Shown here piece after piece: positions 13,801 through 27,417 of a DNA stretch of 64,000 bases. Every line of letters starts with the position of its first letter. The stretch's first letter is position 1. The stretch is taken from NCBI GenBank assembly GCA_005281725.1, contig SSBO01000003.1, positions 4,588,495 through 4,652,494 of the forward strand, read 5' to 3'. A program made the position numbers and the translations under genes. The DNA is from Wuchereria bancrofti (lineage: Eukaryota; Nematoda; Chromadorea; Rhabditida; Onchocercidae). The notes under the pieces were generated by a model, which was not told the DNA's origin, searched no databases, and was given only the letters and a program-made list of their open reading frames with translations.

Positions 13801-16364
13801 GGATTAGCAGATTATTGTTCATGAGAAGATTAAAAAGCCACATATTGAGCAAAAAATTTGGGATTAATCTTTATAAAAAGTCTTGCAAGATTAGAACAGA
13901 TATAGATAATGCCGCAATTAATATAATCCAGATGAGTTTAAAAAATATTTGCAAAACCAGAAGACAAACTTTAATCGCAAAATCTTTGAAATGTTTAAAA
14001 ACTTTCCAGATTGCTGTTCTGGTCCAAAAGTTTATTTTCTTGCATATCGGACCTGTCTAAATTTGCTTACTGTAGGAAAAGACAGAGAGAAAGTGAGACG
14101 CATTCTCAGAGGTAAAATTCAGAGAACTGTTTGGACTAATTATTGTGAAAAGAATCTGTGAATTTTTTGAAGAATGGAGGAAAACTGTGTGACAAATATT
14201 TGTCGATCTCCAAATTGTCGATTCAAAGCGAATTTTGAACTTTTTTTCGTATATTTTCCAAAAAGTTTAATTTCACATCCATTAAATATAACATTGCATA
14301 GACGGAGAGTGGGGAAAAATATATTTTTAAAAAGCTTTGAAAGCCTTTTCCAATTTCAAAGAAGCAATTGAAATATTATTCGATTTGTAAGTGCATGCTT
14401 TCAAGCAAATTAAAATTACGAATCTTTTCCAAAAAAAGGTGACTTCGCCGGGAAAAATATTTCAATGCTGTAATAAAATTAAAAGTGAATCGATCAGACT
14501 GTTTTGTTGTTTGTATGCATTTTTTGAGGAACCAAACAAATTTCTCCTACTTCAAAATGTCTCATTAAATTCCAAATACTGATTCGGTTGAAGTGGCTTA
14601 ATGGTCATCATCCACAAAATTGGTCATTTTTAAGAACATGACCACATTTTGAAAGATTAATGCGTTATAGCAAAATATTTAATTAATATCTTTCTGTAGA
14701 AAAGATTAAACAGTAGTTTGTAAAAATTTTGCTAAGAGATTTTCACCATGCGACGATGAAAGTAATGATTACCTGCACTACAGTTTGCTTCTTGACTTCA
14801 TGCAAATTCAAAACGTAATGATAATTGATGATATAAATGAGATTCTATCTTTCAATATTTTTCATGTAGAAGTAAACCTATGGATATGTTATCATGGGCC
14901 AGTACTTCTAAATTGGTCACTCTTAACAAATTCAAAGGTGAAGGTTGGTAACTAGTAACAACATTTCAAATTTTTAAATTGAAATGTTAGAAATATCTAG
15001 CCTTTTCACTTTTTTATAATTAAATTTATGAATTCACTGTTAGATTTTAAAATATCGTTCACGTGCACACCGAGCACAGCGGAATGAAAGATAATATTAC
15101 ATCAACGGACAGAAAAGTTGACCATTTGTAAATGATAGATAAAAAATTAATCAAAACTTTACCAAAAAATCGAGGGAAAGAATGATTTCATTCGATATAA
15201 ATGCAATATAAATTATAATTCAAGCAGTTAAAGAATTTTTAAGTTGATATAATGTGATTAGGAGTAAAAAATCAGTTTCCTCTACTTTAATTGGTCATTT
15301 GTCATTCTTTCTGACTAATTAATTAATGATTGGATAATGGATTAATTAATTAACAAAATAATGATTCAGTAAAACAACAATATACTAAAAAATAACAGTG
15401 AAAATACAATAGACTGCGACCAATGAATGTTGTGATTTGATACAGCAGTTATCACCGCTAGTGTTATTACTACTAACTTGAAACTGTTTTTGAGAATAAC
15501 TTTTATTTAATTCATTGCGAAACTCCACCCTCATTCTCGCTTTCAGCTTTTAAATCCAAAAGCAGTTCACTAATTGCCATTTGCAAAATCACAACCATCA
15601 ATACTACTACGGCATGTTAGTAGAATACTATTTCACTATTTCCAATTCATTTTCATTCACTCTCTCACTCATTCGCTCAAAACTCATTAATGAAACTTTT
15701 ACTAAAGCTTTGTTGAGAAAGTTGTAGTTATTGAGTATCTATCTGTTTGTGCAAATACAAGCCAAGCGAATACATATCTACCCGTTTAATCTAGAGTTTG
15801 TGAATTAATGTTCACATACCTTTAATTGTTTCATGAAAATTTATTGAGCCGAACTATAAATGAAATTAAAGTGGTCCAATGTGTTTCATTTAAAAAATTT
15901 AATCATTTAAAATAAATATTTTAGTCCAATAATAATAATTACAGTTGAAATTTACCACAACAATGAATTTCTTTTTCAATAATGGAGCTGAAAATTTCGA
16001 ATTTCATCAAATTATAAGAATGAAAGGAAAAACACGAAACAACCGAGCTAATTATAATTTAATGAGCTTCTTGAAATTTATTGCTAATATTTAGGTTAAT
16101 GAATAAATGGAATTGATCAGAGGGACAAAACTGTCCTATAATGCGATTTCAAAAGAGCTAATTCTCGTTAACAACCAAAAGACATTTGTAGAATATAAAT
16201 CAAAAAACATCGTTCATCCTTTTCCAATATGAAAATTCAAATGGATGTTGAACAATGAAACTGGATAGATGAAGCTATTTGCAACAATAAATGTCTTTTA
16301 CTTCAGCTCAACATAGCAACAACATACTTAAATACATTTTAAATTTCAGCTTTCTTGTTTCAAA
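10869..16364. other. gene-poor AT-rich stretch
   Basis: No gene could be supported. A minus-strand ORF at 11784-11969 starts with a hydrophobic, signal-like MFFGALPLLLPMAI but lacks an upstream acceptor. A plus-strand ORF at 12742-12987 is Lys-rich and ends in a less AT-rich part. Overlapping plus-strand ORFs crowd 13755-14582. None has a recognisable domain or a consistent exon chain, so none is called. Confidence 0.4.
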
Positions 16365-16505
16365 ATGAGATGTCATCCATTTGCAACACATTTTTCAAGC
16401 AAGTATCCTGAAAATGCAAAATTAATTTTTTTCAGATTGGCGGGAGCAATGCTTGCTATAAATCGACTCCTACTGGACAGAGACAACATCAGTCGCAATA
16501 AGTGA
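16365..16505 (+). CDS. candidate 46-codon ORF with upstream splice acceptor
   Basis: The ATG at 16365 follows an AAATTTCAG acceptor ending at 16349, consistent with a trans-splice site. The frame runs 46 codons to TGA at 16503-16505 and ends with LAGAMLAINRLLLDRDNIS. A second acceptor-like TTTTTTTCAG lies inside the ORF, just before the sequence encoding that C-terminal part. The alternative reading is therefore that only the last ~22 codons are a terminal exon of a gene whose other exons I did not find. No family is recognised. Confidence 0.25.
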   Translation: MRCHPFATHFSSKYPENAKLIFFRLAGAMLAINRLLLDRDNISRNK

Positions 16506-18228
16506 GAAACGGAAAATGATGAGCCGACATGAAAAATGTTTTTTTTTCTAAGAACTTTTGATTGTGCTTTGGTAGTAAATATTTAACATTAATTCGAAAT
16601 AAATATAGCCAACAGATAATACAAATAATTCATTTAAACGTTACTCCCTCATTATTTCAAAAACTTGACATAAACTGGAGATAACTTATAGGATGTTTAC
16701 AAACAGCCAATATTTTTTTCCTTTAATGGAATTGCTAGAATTTTCATTCTTAAAAAAAAATTGAATTGAAGACTATCAATAAAAGAACTGTTTAAAAATC
16801 AAACAAACATGAACTGTTCAAGTGAATAATAATGATTAGATTATGCAACTATCGAGTACTTAAGGACAAGTGTTTTACTTGTGTGTTGATATACTTTCAT
16901 CATTAATTATCATTGTTATCAATGCTATTAATATCGGCAATCACTGACACGCTACTACTGATAAAAACAGCAATAATAACAGCAGAATTAGTCATTATAG
17001 TTTTTAAATTCTTTTTGCCTTAAAAATTTGAAAAAGTTTTTAAAAGTCATAAGAATCAACTAAAAAAATCGTTGGAAATTTATGCTGATAATTAATTCTG
17101 ATCTTCCATTTCAGTGTCTGAAATTACTGAGTACAACTGATTTCGTCCAACGATTTTTTTCAAATTTTTAAATAATTTAAATTAATAAGTAAAGCGGAAA
17201 GGAATTGGTAAATTAAAGTTAGAACAGAAAAGAAAACATTTTTTTATGTTTTGATCAATGAAAAACTTTAAGTTTGAAAGATTTACTGACATTAGTTTCG
17301 ACAATGAAAGCATTAACCATGTGGAGCTTGACTGAATACATTATTAAGACAATATTATCAAATTCGAAGATTCTTCAAAATAATCACCTTAACTTTTGCA
17401 ATTTCATTTCTGTTTGCCTTAACACTTCACTCTTGGCACCTTATCTATACTACGACAACTTTATATTTGATTGTTGACTTGCATTTTCTTCTCTTCTTTG
17501 CATCAAACATTACTCTCACAAGTAAGCCTTACCTGAATTCAAAACCAATCTCTTTATTTCCGGATCTTTGCCCTCTTTATTAATGCCACTCTCTCCTTGC
17601 AGAAAATGTTTTCTTGTTTGTTGTCTTCAAAAAGTACAGGAAGATATCAAGACACTTTCGAATTTTAAAAACATTAAAATCAGCGGTGCAGTGTCATTAA
17701 ACTGTTGAAGTTAAGTGAAAATAGACGTCAACTGACTGAGAATGGAGAGGAAAGGAGACATTGAGCAATGAAACGCAGGAAAAGCAATTGAAATCGGGTA
17801 GTAAAAAGATAGAATTAATTTAAAAATTTTTCGAAAAAAAGTGAAAGCTATAAAACGGAAGAGAGGGAGAGATAGCTAAGAAAAGACGATTTGAAATTGA
17901 AATTTGATTATCGAAAAAATTTACCCAAAAAAGCACCGATAGAGGGAAATACTCGCTCCCACATCACATGCCTCTTAAAAAATTTTTAGAATTTTGAAAA
18001 CGAAGGAATGCGAAGAGAAAATGTGGCTTTGTCAATAAAGAAGGTTTGAGAAGCAATAGCACAGGTCATAAATCAATATGATTAATAAAATACAAACTTG
18101 TTGGCGAATACAAATCTATTGAATTATTACTTTTTAGAACTTTCTTTGTTTGCTTAATAACTTCCTAACTACCATTTGAGGATGACTCCTTGTGGATGGT
18201 AACTCTTTTATAATTTCAATACATGATG

Positions 18229-18312
18229 AACTTAAGTCGTTCTCAGACTTACATATTTAACTTAAATTTTAACTTAAGTCGTTCTCAGACTTACATATTT
18301 AACTTAAATTGG
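18229..18312. repeat. 42-bp tandem duplication (2 copies)
   Basis: Two adjacent 42-bp copies, 18229-18270 and 18271-18312, begin AACTTAAGTCGTTCTCAGAC. They are identical except for the last two bases. It looks like a recent duplication. Confidence 0.95.
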
Positions 18313-18699
18313 TTGCCTCATAATTAATCTTTTCGTTGGTCCTAATGGTAATAATCAAGTTAATATTCTCATCTATGTATAATGAATTTGTTATGCCACA
18401 ACGTTGAAATTTAAAATTTTTAATGTCGGTCACATGTGCTGACAAAATAATAGCAGAAAGAAAATTGAGAGGAAAAATGCTAGGAAGATTAAGAGTTAAG
18501 TAGGAAAAAAGAATTAGCTAATGAAATAAAATGGGAACCAAAGGATATGATAGGAGTAGAAAGGATGAAGAAAGACATCGATGGGAGGATGATTACACAC
18601 ATATTCATACATATAAGCTATATTTGAGCTTGTGACAACGAAATTGGAAAATGCATTTTAATAGCTTTTTTGAAACGATGCAAATGCATCGATTTTCAA

Positions 18700-18836
18700 C
18701 ACACGCACAGACAAACCCTCACAGACATTCATTTAAAAATAGGCAAATCCCTCAGAGTCATTCACGTACACACACAGATACATAAATACATAGACATACA
18801 CATACATACACACGTACACAGATACACACGCACGTG
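18700..18836. repeat. CA/CATA-rich microsatellite region
   Basis: Irregular array of CACA, CATA, CAGA and CGTACA units with several interruptions. Its reading frame gives His/Thr-rich translation that is not a gene. Confidence 0.8.
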
Positions 18837-21800
18837 TATAGTACTCTGCTACGCCAACTTAATTGACTGGTCTGGGAGAAGGTTAAAAAGTGGGTAAGTA
18901 AGTGCCCCTAAATCAATGGTAGCAGAAAAAATTCGAGAAAAAAATAAAATTCTGAACACAGAGTACTACTCTCATTATATGTGTGGTCTCTTTGTTTTTT
19001 CTGCCTAAAAGCTTCGCAATTTTTTATGAACCACGGAAAATGAAAAATGAAGTACGCCGCTATGTAACTGTTCCTTTATTTGTCCAAAAATTAGAGCGAA
19101 AAGAATGAGTTGGATAAAATTGAGAAGAGTCATTTGAAATGCAAGACAGTCTGGAAGACTATATATGCCAGAAGTTATTTCCTAAATTTTGCTCACTATA
19201 CAAGAGAAACCTTTTTCTCTAATTTTGATATGAATACATATTATTGTTGCAGTTATGCAATTATCCAAACGACAATTAATCATTTGCTTTTCAAGGAAGA
19301 TCTGCATATATCGCTGTAATAACTTTTCATTTCATTAACTTATTGTCTGAATACATGATTAGCCATTTCTATTCATAATTTCGTGTCACCAACCTTCATC
19401 AATTTCATTTTGATGCTTTCATCCCTTTCTATTCTTTTCATCTATTTATACTCTACATCTCTACTACTTTTAATTACCGCTTACCATTCAGCCTATTATC
19501 TGTAATTACTAATTGAAATTCTCATTAAATATTCAATCATATAGCAGATAAATAATTTAATATCAACAAGTTGCAGAATAAATGAGCTCTGAACTTGTGC
19601 CAAACATGTTCATATTCTATTCGTAAGTTAAAAAAACTTCTAGTGTAAGCCTCAGTTCTTTGACCTCTCAGATGAGCGAAGGAATTTATTAAGTTTACAT
19701 ATACATATAGTGATATAAGTATATATATTCAGTTATCAAAAAGCTCAAAAAAAAAAATAATGAAAAAAATAGGATTAATTTTGCATCTTTGTAAAATGAG
19801 ATGATTGTGATGCGGGAATGCTTAACTAAATTGTGTTAGCTAGCTGAAAAAAGAAAGATCAATGATCAAATTTGTTTGAAAATTCAATAAAGATAGCTTG
19901 AAACTCTCTCAAACTTCTACTTAACACTGCATTTACTCATTATCCATCATACCATGGTCACATTTTCTCCTTCCCGTTGTCCCGTTTGCTTTGAATATGC
20001 ATGTTTGTATATGTTTTTATCTAAATTTTTTATAAAACGGATTCTTTTTCTATTTCCAATCATTTATTATTCTATTGATAATGTCTCCAAACTCAATCTA
20101 AGAGGTAACGAGGCAAAATGACCCTTTTACCCATTAAAAAAAATTAATTATCAATTCATATTTTCTCTTCGCTTTAGCTAGCTATTGTCACCTAAATTTT
20201 TTAGAACTGATAAAAATTTGGCTTTCGTTTGCTAAAAACTTTCTCCTAGAAAATAGTAGAGATTTTAACAATATAACAAGCCTATTGCAAGTGGGCAAAA
20301 TTTTTAACAATGTAACAAGCCCAATACCTTTTGTTGAGTATTGTTCGCACCTTTATGATGACCTGCAACAATTCAAGGTTTTAGCTTGTTGAAGAAAATT
20401 TAAAAACTTTCAGCAATTTTCAGCGGCATGAAGTAATATTTCATCATGACATCCTAAATAAAGCTTTAAACAATTAAGGCGATCGTTTTCTGCAATTTTT
20501 ATGTTAGCCTCATCAATCAAAGAAAAACGAATTGTAATAAAAAAAGAGAAAACTGATAAATGATGATAATTTTTGTTCTTTGATTCGCGAATTGTTCCTC
20601 TGATCTGTTTTAATAGTTTCAGCTCCTATCGTCCTTTTGATGAAATTAATGTCATATAGAACTTCTCGTAAGTTTAATGTTGCCATTAGTAGCTCGTATT
20701 GAAGTGGACAAAGGAAAGCGCTTGATGAATGACAGCACCGATTTTGAATAAAGTGATATTAAGATGGCAGATAGTAAAGGTATCTGGGAGTCTGGACCTG
20801 ATGACTAACTTTATTGTAAGGACTTTGATTCTCAATTCATCTCTATTTTTCTACGTTAACTTGTTGATTGTTGGCTCAAGAAGTCCTGAAGTTAAAAAAA
20901 TGCTTATAATGATAAACGCTTCATAATATGAGTCCTCTTTTAATATAATGAACACAAGACGTGAAAATATTTCAAAAATTCGTATGTCAAAAATTTAATT
21001 ACATCCATATTCATTTCAGCGCAATGCTAAACGATGCATTGAAAAATTGAAAAGTTCAGGTTTTTTGAAAAAAATTTTTCATCAGATATTAGTGGCCTAA
21101 ATTTTTGGCAAATTTGTTGCAAAAATTTGAAAAATAAAACACACTTTTTCTGCAAAACCACCGAAACTTTGATAAAAAATTGTTGATTCATTCTGAATCA
21201 GTGAATTTTAAATCAACAAAAAATATTCTAATGTAACCACTACTACCTCTTATATTACTACTGCAGCATGTTTCTTCGTGAATATATTTACTTGTATATA
21301 ATGCTCAACGGAGCATAAAATTCGTGAAGTGAAATTAAATAGAATTTCGTGAAGTAAACATTAAATATAAAATATCTTCAAAATAAAGTATGTTTTGATT
21401 GATGTAATTTCATTTCAAACAAAGAACTGACATCATGCAAAAGTAAGTTATTATGATCAATGTACTTTTTGAAAGCAATGATAAACTTGGACGTCATAGC
21501 TTTATTACTTACTTCAACAATTGATAAATATGATTATGTATTCTTCCAGTTGATTTCTTATCAATTCTTCCTGCTCTTACTTTTTCTAATATAATAGAGA
21601 AGTCTTAATTTCTAGTTTTAATTTTCAAACAGAAGAATTTAAAAAGATTAAGTTTTAAAAACAAATAATTGAAATATGAAGAAGATGTAGGCAGGGAAAC
21701 GAAGTTTATAAACCTAGAAAATGAAAGGAAGGAAAGCTCTGTTCACTTGGTGAATAGAATAAACAAAATTTTGTTTTGACAACTTTTGCAAAATGTTATG

Positions 21801-24800
21801 TAATTTGCAGCTCTGCAAAATAAACGCAGTGAATTAACAATAAATGAGAAATTACTGTTATTTTATGATGTCAAGATAGATATTCTTTTAATGAGTTTCT
21901 TGTTTGCACAATACATGTATACTTCTTAATTAGCCATCTCATTTGCAGTTGCAGGTGAGAAATGGAATTTGTGAGTGAAACAAGTGGATAATGAAACAAA
22001 TTTAACTTCTCTAAGATAATATGCTAATAATTATAATATATGTAATTGTAAAATAATAATGGAAAATTTATTAGCTATATAATTACACTTAGTATGTAGT
22101 GTCAACCTTCTCATTAGTTAGATGTTTATCTACACTAGTTTTACGGTCTGCTAAATGAATATATTATTATCACGCCGATATCGTAGAATGAATTGAGAAG
22201 TGCAGTTTTTTGTTTGAAATGAGGACACAATCAGTTTTGGACAATATCTAGCATATTATTGTTATGTCAACGGTTGCTCTATACCTGAAAGTGACATGTA
22301 ACATTGGAATAATTTCGAATTTAAATTTACTCTCAGTGATGGCATGCACTATTAAAATTAATAAGCAACACAGTTAATAATAATTTGTAACCTAAGGCTG
22401 ACTCATCAAATCTTGATTCATTGAAACGAATGCTTTGATTTGTGAAAAAATATATTTGAGCTATAAAAAGAGTTAGTCTCTTCAAAGAGATCTAAATGTA
22501 TGCAAAGATTTCCGAAATGTTGGCAAACTTGACAAAATTTAATGTAAAAATAATGCGGTAGAAATGTTGCAGACGGAAGGAAAATAAAAAATGTAAAATA
22601 ATGGAAAGAGGTAAAGTAAGATGAATGCAACATTTAAGTCAATATAATCTCATTAGTACTGGAAGTCAGGATAGAAGCAATGGATCAGGTAATCTTTCGT
22701 AAAATATTGAATCATATCCAGACTTTAAATCAAAATCTGATAATTTGAAGCTTTTCTAATAAATTTCTTTAAGAACTCTTTTAAGTTTTTTATTTGTTTG
22801 GAAAATGTTTGATAACATGGACGGTAAGTCATTTGATATTTTTCAATCAATAAAAATAAATATATTTGCTTTTGGCGAACAGGAGGATGAATGATCACGT
22901 TTTGCATTTGTAAAGCGTTATCAATTATAGAGTGTTTGTAGAGTTGATTTTTGAAGGGGTATCTTCTTTTTGACGAGATCTTCATCAAAGAGGAGTTCTT
23001 GCAGTAGTTTTGTAATTCACATCAAATTTATTTTGTTTACTCTATTTTCAACAGCATTATCATCATTGACTTTTCTTTTCATTAATTAGAAAGATGTTTT
23101 ATCAGAGCAGGTCCTTTTCATTTAACAACTTCTTATGATAAGTCCTCTTTTTGTCTTCTTTGATTCATTTGATCGAGCATCTACTCACTGATCTCATTAA
23201 TCGGTATCGACGAACACTTTTCTTTACATTTCTGTTACTGAACATCCTTCTTCCATTTTCCGAAACATCATTGATACTTTATAAAACAATCATCTTCCAC
23301 AATGATTTTCGTTCTTTACTAGTTCCATCATCCTTGAAGCTTCATATTTTTCTGTATTCCTGCTTTTCTGATGCTTATCCTTCTGAAAATTTGACCTTCA
23401 TTCCCCTGTATGATGTCCACACAAAATCTCACATTGCCGTCTTTATTACTCTTTCATGAGAAATGAAAGTAATCTTCAACTGCGTCATACAATGTCGCCA
23501 AATCATTGTTAGCAGCCATTCTGTTCTGACTTCCTGACCTTCTCGTTCATTTACATTAGTTCGTTTCATTACATACAACTTTTCATACCTACGGAGTAAT
23601 ATGAATTCTGAGACAAAAGAAAGTTACCTTCGGAAAAATGTAGTTAACTCTATTTCATTTCATTTCGTTATCTGTGTCCACTCTTCGTTTACCTTCATTT
23701 CGATAGAATGTCGCTTGCAGCCATCTCTTTCCACCAACTACCTTCCGGCTGATACTTCAAACCTTCTTTTTCCTTTTGTTATATCGTTCAATTTTCGTAC
23801 TGAAGATGTAACGTTGATCCATTAGTCATATCTTTATTTTCAGATTCGTTACTATATGTGTCAGCTAATTTGGCCAATAAATATACTCGTTTTTTAAATG
23901 TCTTCTAGAATACAAGAAGTGGTTTTGCTGACCAATTCTCACAGAATCTCTCTTTCTCTCCGTTCCTTTCTTTCTTCCTTCTGATCTTCTTTCTTTCCGT
24001 CTACATAAAAAGCTCCAACAATTTCAAATTTTAATGACCAAAACTTCTTCACTGACTGCATTTTCTTTATCGTCATATCTCCCTTATTTTAGTATTCTTA
24101 CAAACATAAATTTTACAAAGGAAAAAACTCGATTTTTTTAGAATGATACTTGCAGTACAATGAATAATTTATACTATTAGAAAGCATAGGCGGATTTCAA
24201 ATTAGATAAATTTTGCAGAGTTTCATTGATGTCAGACCAACAAAATGCATCACGTCCACTAGATAAAGCTGACTCCCTCAAACATAAATGATTTGCTGCT
24301 CATCGATTTTAACATTTAGAAATTTGACGAATTCTACATATTTCCATTGTCGTAACAGGTAAGATTGCAAGATTATCCGTGATTTGTCGCAAATCTAGGA
24401 TGGTACCCATGTAATCATGGTCATCAATAGTAATTTTAAACATGATAAACCAGAAACAGAAATTGTTGAATAGTAGTTCGAGCATTTTTCTTTACTAAGT
24501 GAAACGAGAATTCGGCAATAATTTTTGCGAGCATTTTTGTTTTCCATTAAATTTGGAGTGGTATGAAATAAAATGGCAGTATTCATTCTCGGTGTCTCCA
24601 TACAAACATCAAAATGCTTTTCCTATTGAATTTTTTCCCAGAGGCAAGTTTTCCACTTAGTTCACAAGTTCGCAACACAAAATTCAATTTTCAAAAAACT
24701 TTCTGAGTTGTTTGTTGAAAAAGTCTTCGTTTTTATTGGAAAAATCAAGATACTATTTAAAATATTTCCAAAAAGTGCTGTAAAACCTTGAAATCCAAAT

Positions 24801-26425
24801 AAAGTTGCCTGATACTTACATTTTATCAACCATTATTACTTAGTTATGTGGAAATAGCATGAATAATTATATGAATAATTGTGTCACAAAGGATTGAAAA
24901 GTCGAAAAGGACAGCAAAAGATTGAAAAGTCAAAAAGGTTTTTAACTAGACATGGTAAGGAGAAACATTTTTAAGATTTTTTTTCCTCTCGAGCCTAATA
25001 ATTCAAATCATTTTATAAAATGCATTATGTTTCTTAATTGTTAGAATTACACTAGCATAGTAAAATTAGTGATGGAGTAGCAGCGAAGTTATGTGCGATA
25101 TTGGAACATATGAAGAACAGCTCAGAATTCTAGGATGGAATCCATACTAATAATAATTAATGAACACTATGAAAAATATGATATTGTCCGATTTTCTGTT
25201 CTTCTTCCTTAAAAGCCCATTACAGTGAACTTCCAGATGGTTAGTTTCTTTTCACTCCTTAGAAATGATGATGACATGACAACAACATGGGCGCTTTCAT
25301 TCCTTAGAAATTATTGGTATGTAAAGCTTTACTCTTCAAATTGCATCATTGTGCAAGCTTGCAGTCAAATTTGAAATTTGGAATGATAACTCCAATTGAA
25401 TATAATCTTGAGAACGTATTCAAAACTAAAATTACATGCTAAAGTTTCAAATGATAAAATTATTCCGGTATTTTGGATTTGAAGACTATTCCGTGTACCG
25501 CAATAAAGCCAAAAACAGACGACTTAAAACTGAAATAATAAGTAAAAAATTTGAAACTTGGAGTATGTACAATTGATCCTCTTTTTAGTGGACAGGAGAA
25601 AGCATTTTATAAGTATAAATGGGAATATTAGATGAACATTATGCTGCTGAGTATAGGAAGTGTATGGTGAAGGTTATAAAACTTCTGCTTGAAGTACTAT
25701 ATCAAAAGACGTTATTTGAAATATTAGCTTATGAATTTATGATGACCAGAGAAGCAAATTTTATGAAAGAATCTGCATCTAAGAATCTTCTCTTATGAAA
25801 ATTCTTAAAATGAAATACATCTTAAAATGAAATTTGGTTGATTTGTTGAAGAGACTGGAGAAGTTAGCCATCAAGTTCATGAAGTTATTGCCATAGCACT
25901 TCAGCAAAATGAGTCAGCAGTAATCAGGCAGATTTAATTGAAGAATAATTGACAAATACATCAAAAAGAGAAGAATCTAAAGTATCACATTAATTTCATT
26001 TACACATATTTTCTTCGATATCAAAACGACCAAACACTACCATTTGATCTTCTAAATTCAGAAGAAAACATCGAGAATCCAGCAATTTTTTGAAGGCAAC
26101 TTGAAATGAAAATCAAGCCTGCAAGATTTTAGCAGAAAATAATTGTCCAAGATGTAATTGAAAGAGAATTTCACCCAAGAAACGTTTTTCCTGTTTGCAA
26201 GACCAAATTGCATCCGATTTTGTCCAATTTGAATGTAGGAAAGGAAAAGAGAGTGAATTTCAATCGCTGGCTTGAACTCAGTGGCAATTATATTTTGACT
26301 CCCGAAAATCGGAGTCACTTATACATCCCATACATATCAACATAAGGTACAACTGCATTCAACAATGCCAAGAAATATTTCCGTCAGGCTTTCAATCATA
26401 ATCTGAGATATCATTGCATTACGAT

Positions 26426-26473
26426 ACACACAGACGTACCCAAAGATACACACACGTACATACACGCGCATAT
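26426..26473. repeat. short CA-type microsatellite
   Basis: Short interrupted run of ACACAC, GTACA and CGCGCA units, of the same class as the arrays at 5.0 and 18.7 kb. Confidence 0.75.
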
Positions 26474-27180
26474 TTGTTCTTTATTTTTTCATTAAATTGA
26501 GCTCCAGATTAACATATATTAAATTAGTGGGAAAGAGAACATTAAATGACAAGATCAGCTAACATTCATCCTTCTTACATCACGTCAGTTGAAATAACAA
26601 TTATTCAAATTATCTTAAAAAAATAATATTTTCAGAACTACTATGAAAGGATGAAATTGTTTCCGTTCATAAGATTCTGCGTGTTAGTACGTTAGACAAA
26701 GCGCGTTAACAATTCATAGTCAGAACACGTCCCAATGTAATGAGAAAGTGTAGAACGATGTAAAGGTCATTGTGTATTCGTTCGCAGAAAGGTGAAATAA
26801 ATGTTCCAGGGAAATCTTTGTTCGAATACAGTTGCATTCTTCCGTTAATCTTTGCAAATAATCAATATTGCATACCATTCAATATTCACTCATAACCTAT
26901 CCCAATTTCGGGCGACCTCGTGGCAACTGCACAACTGCTTTGGAGGTAAAAAGGAATGAGACAAAGGAACACCTCAACATTTTCACTACACATGCTAAAT
27001 TAGCTTATCGGTGTCACAGTGAGCTCTATGAGTCACATTCCTTTTACTAGCAACCTAAACACTCTCTTCATATTATTCTAGACATCCATCTTTTTTTCAG
27101 CTAAAAAATGAAGACTGGAAAGAATTCTTATTGTTATTGAAAGATGGCTACGGTAATTGCTGCTCGTCTAATTAGCATTT

Positions 27181-27417
27181 TCAATTTGGCGGTTTAGACT
27201 TGCTAAGGAGGCATTTATCACGACTGCATTGACGGTGAGTGTTTGTTTCGCAAGAATTGCACTGATAAAGAAGAACATTTTTCACAAAAATCCCTTTTTT
27301 GGTAGAAGAATTGAATTTTCGATGCTTGATTAGCTCTTTAGATAGTATATAATATATCCTCGTGTCCAATATTTTATTCGGTTGAGTAGCAAAGAAATTA
27401 CATTTATATAATTTCAA
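27181..27417 (-). CDS. candidate 78-codon ORF with Cys-rich tail
   Basis: Single open frame from ATG at 27417 to TGA. The basic N-terminal two thirds is unremarkable. The C-terminal part carries four Cys spaced C-x2-C-x7-C-x4-C (QCNSCETNTHRQCSRDKC). No signal peptide or upstream splice acceptor is seen and no family is recognised. It could be a terminal exon or a chance ORF. Confidence 0.22.
   Translation of the reverse strand: MKLYKCNFFATQPNKILDTRIYYILSKELIKHRKFNSSTKKGIFVKNVLLYQCNSCETNTHRQCSRDKCLLSKSKPPN

Noticed and set aside
26868..27050. 60-codon plus-strand ORF (NFGRPRGNCTTALEVKRNE...) with good codon texture
   Set aside because: No ATG at its start and no acceptor upstream to make it an exon; a GTAAAA donor inside it is the only support.
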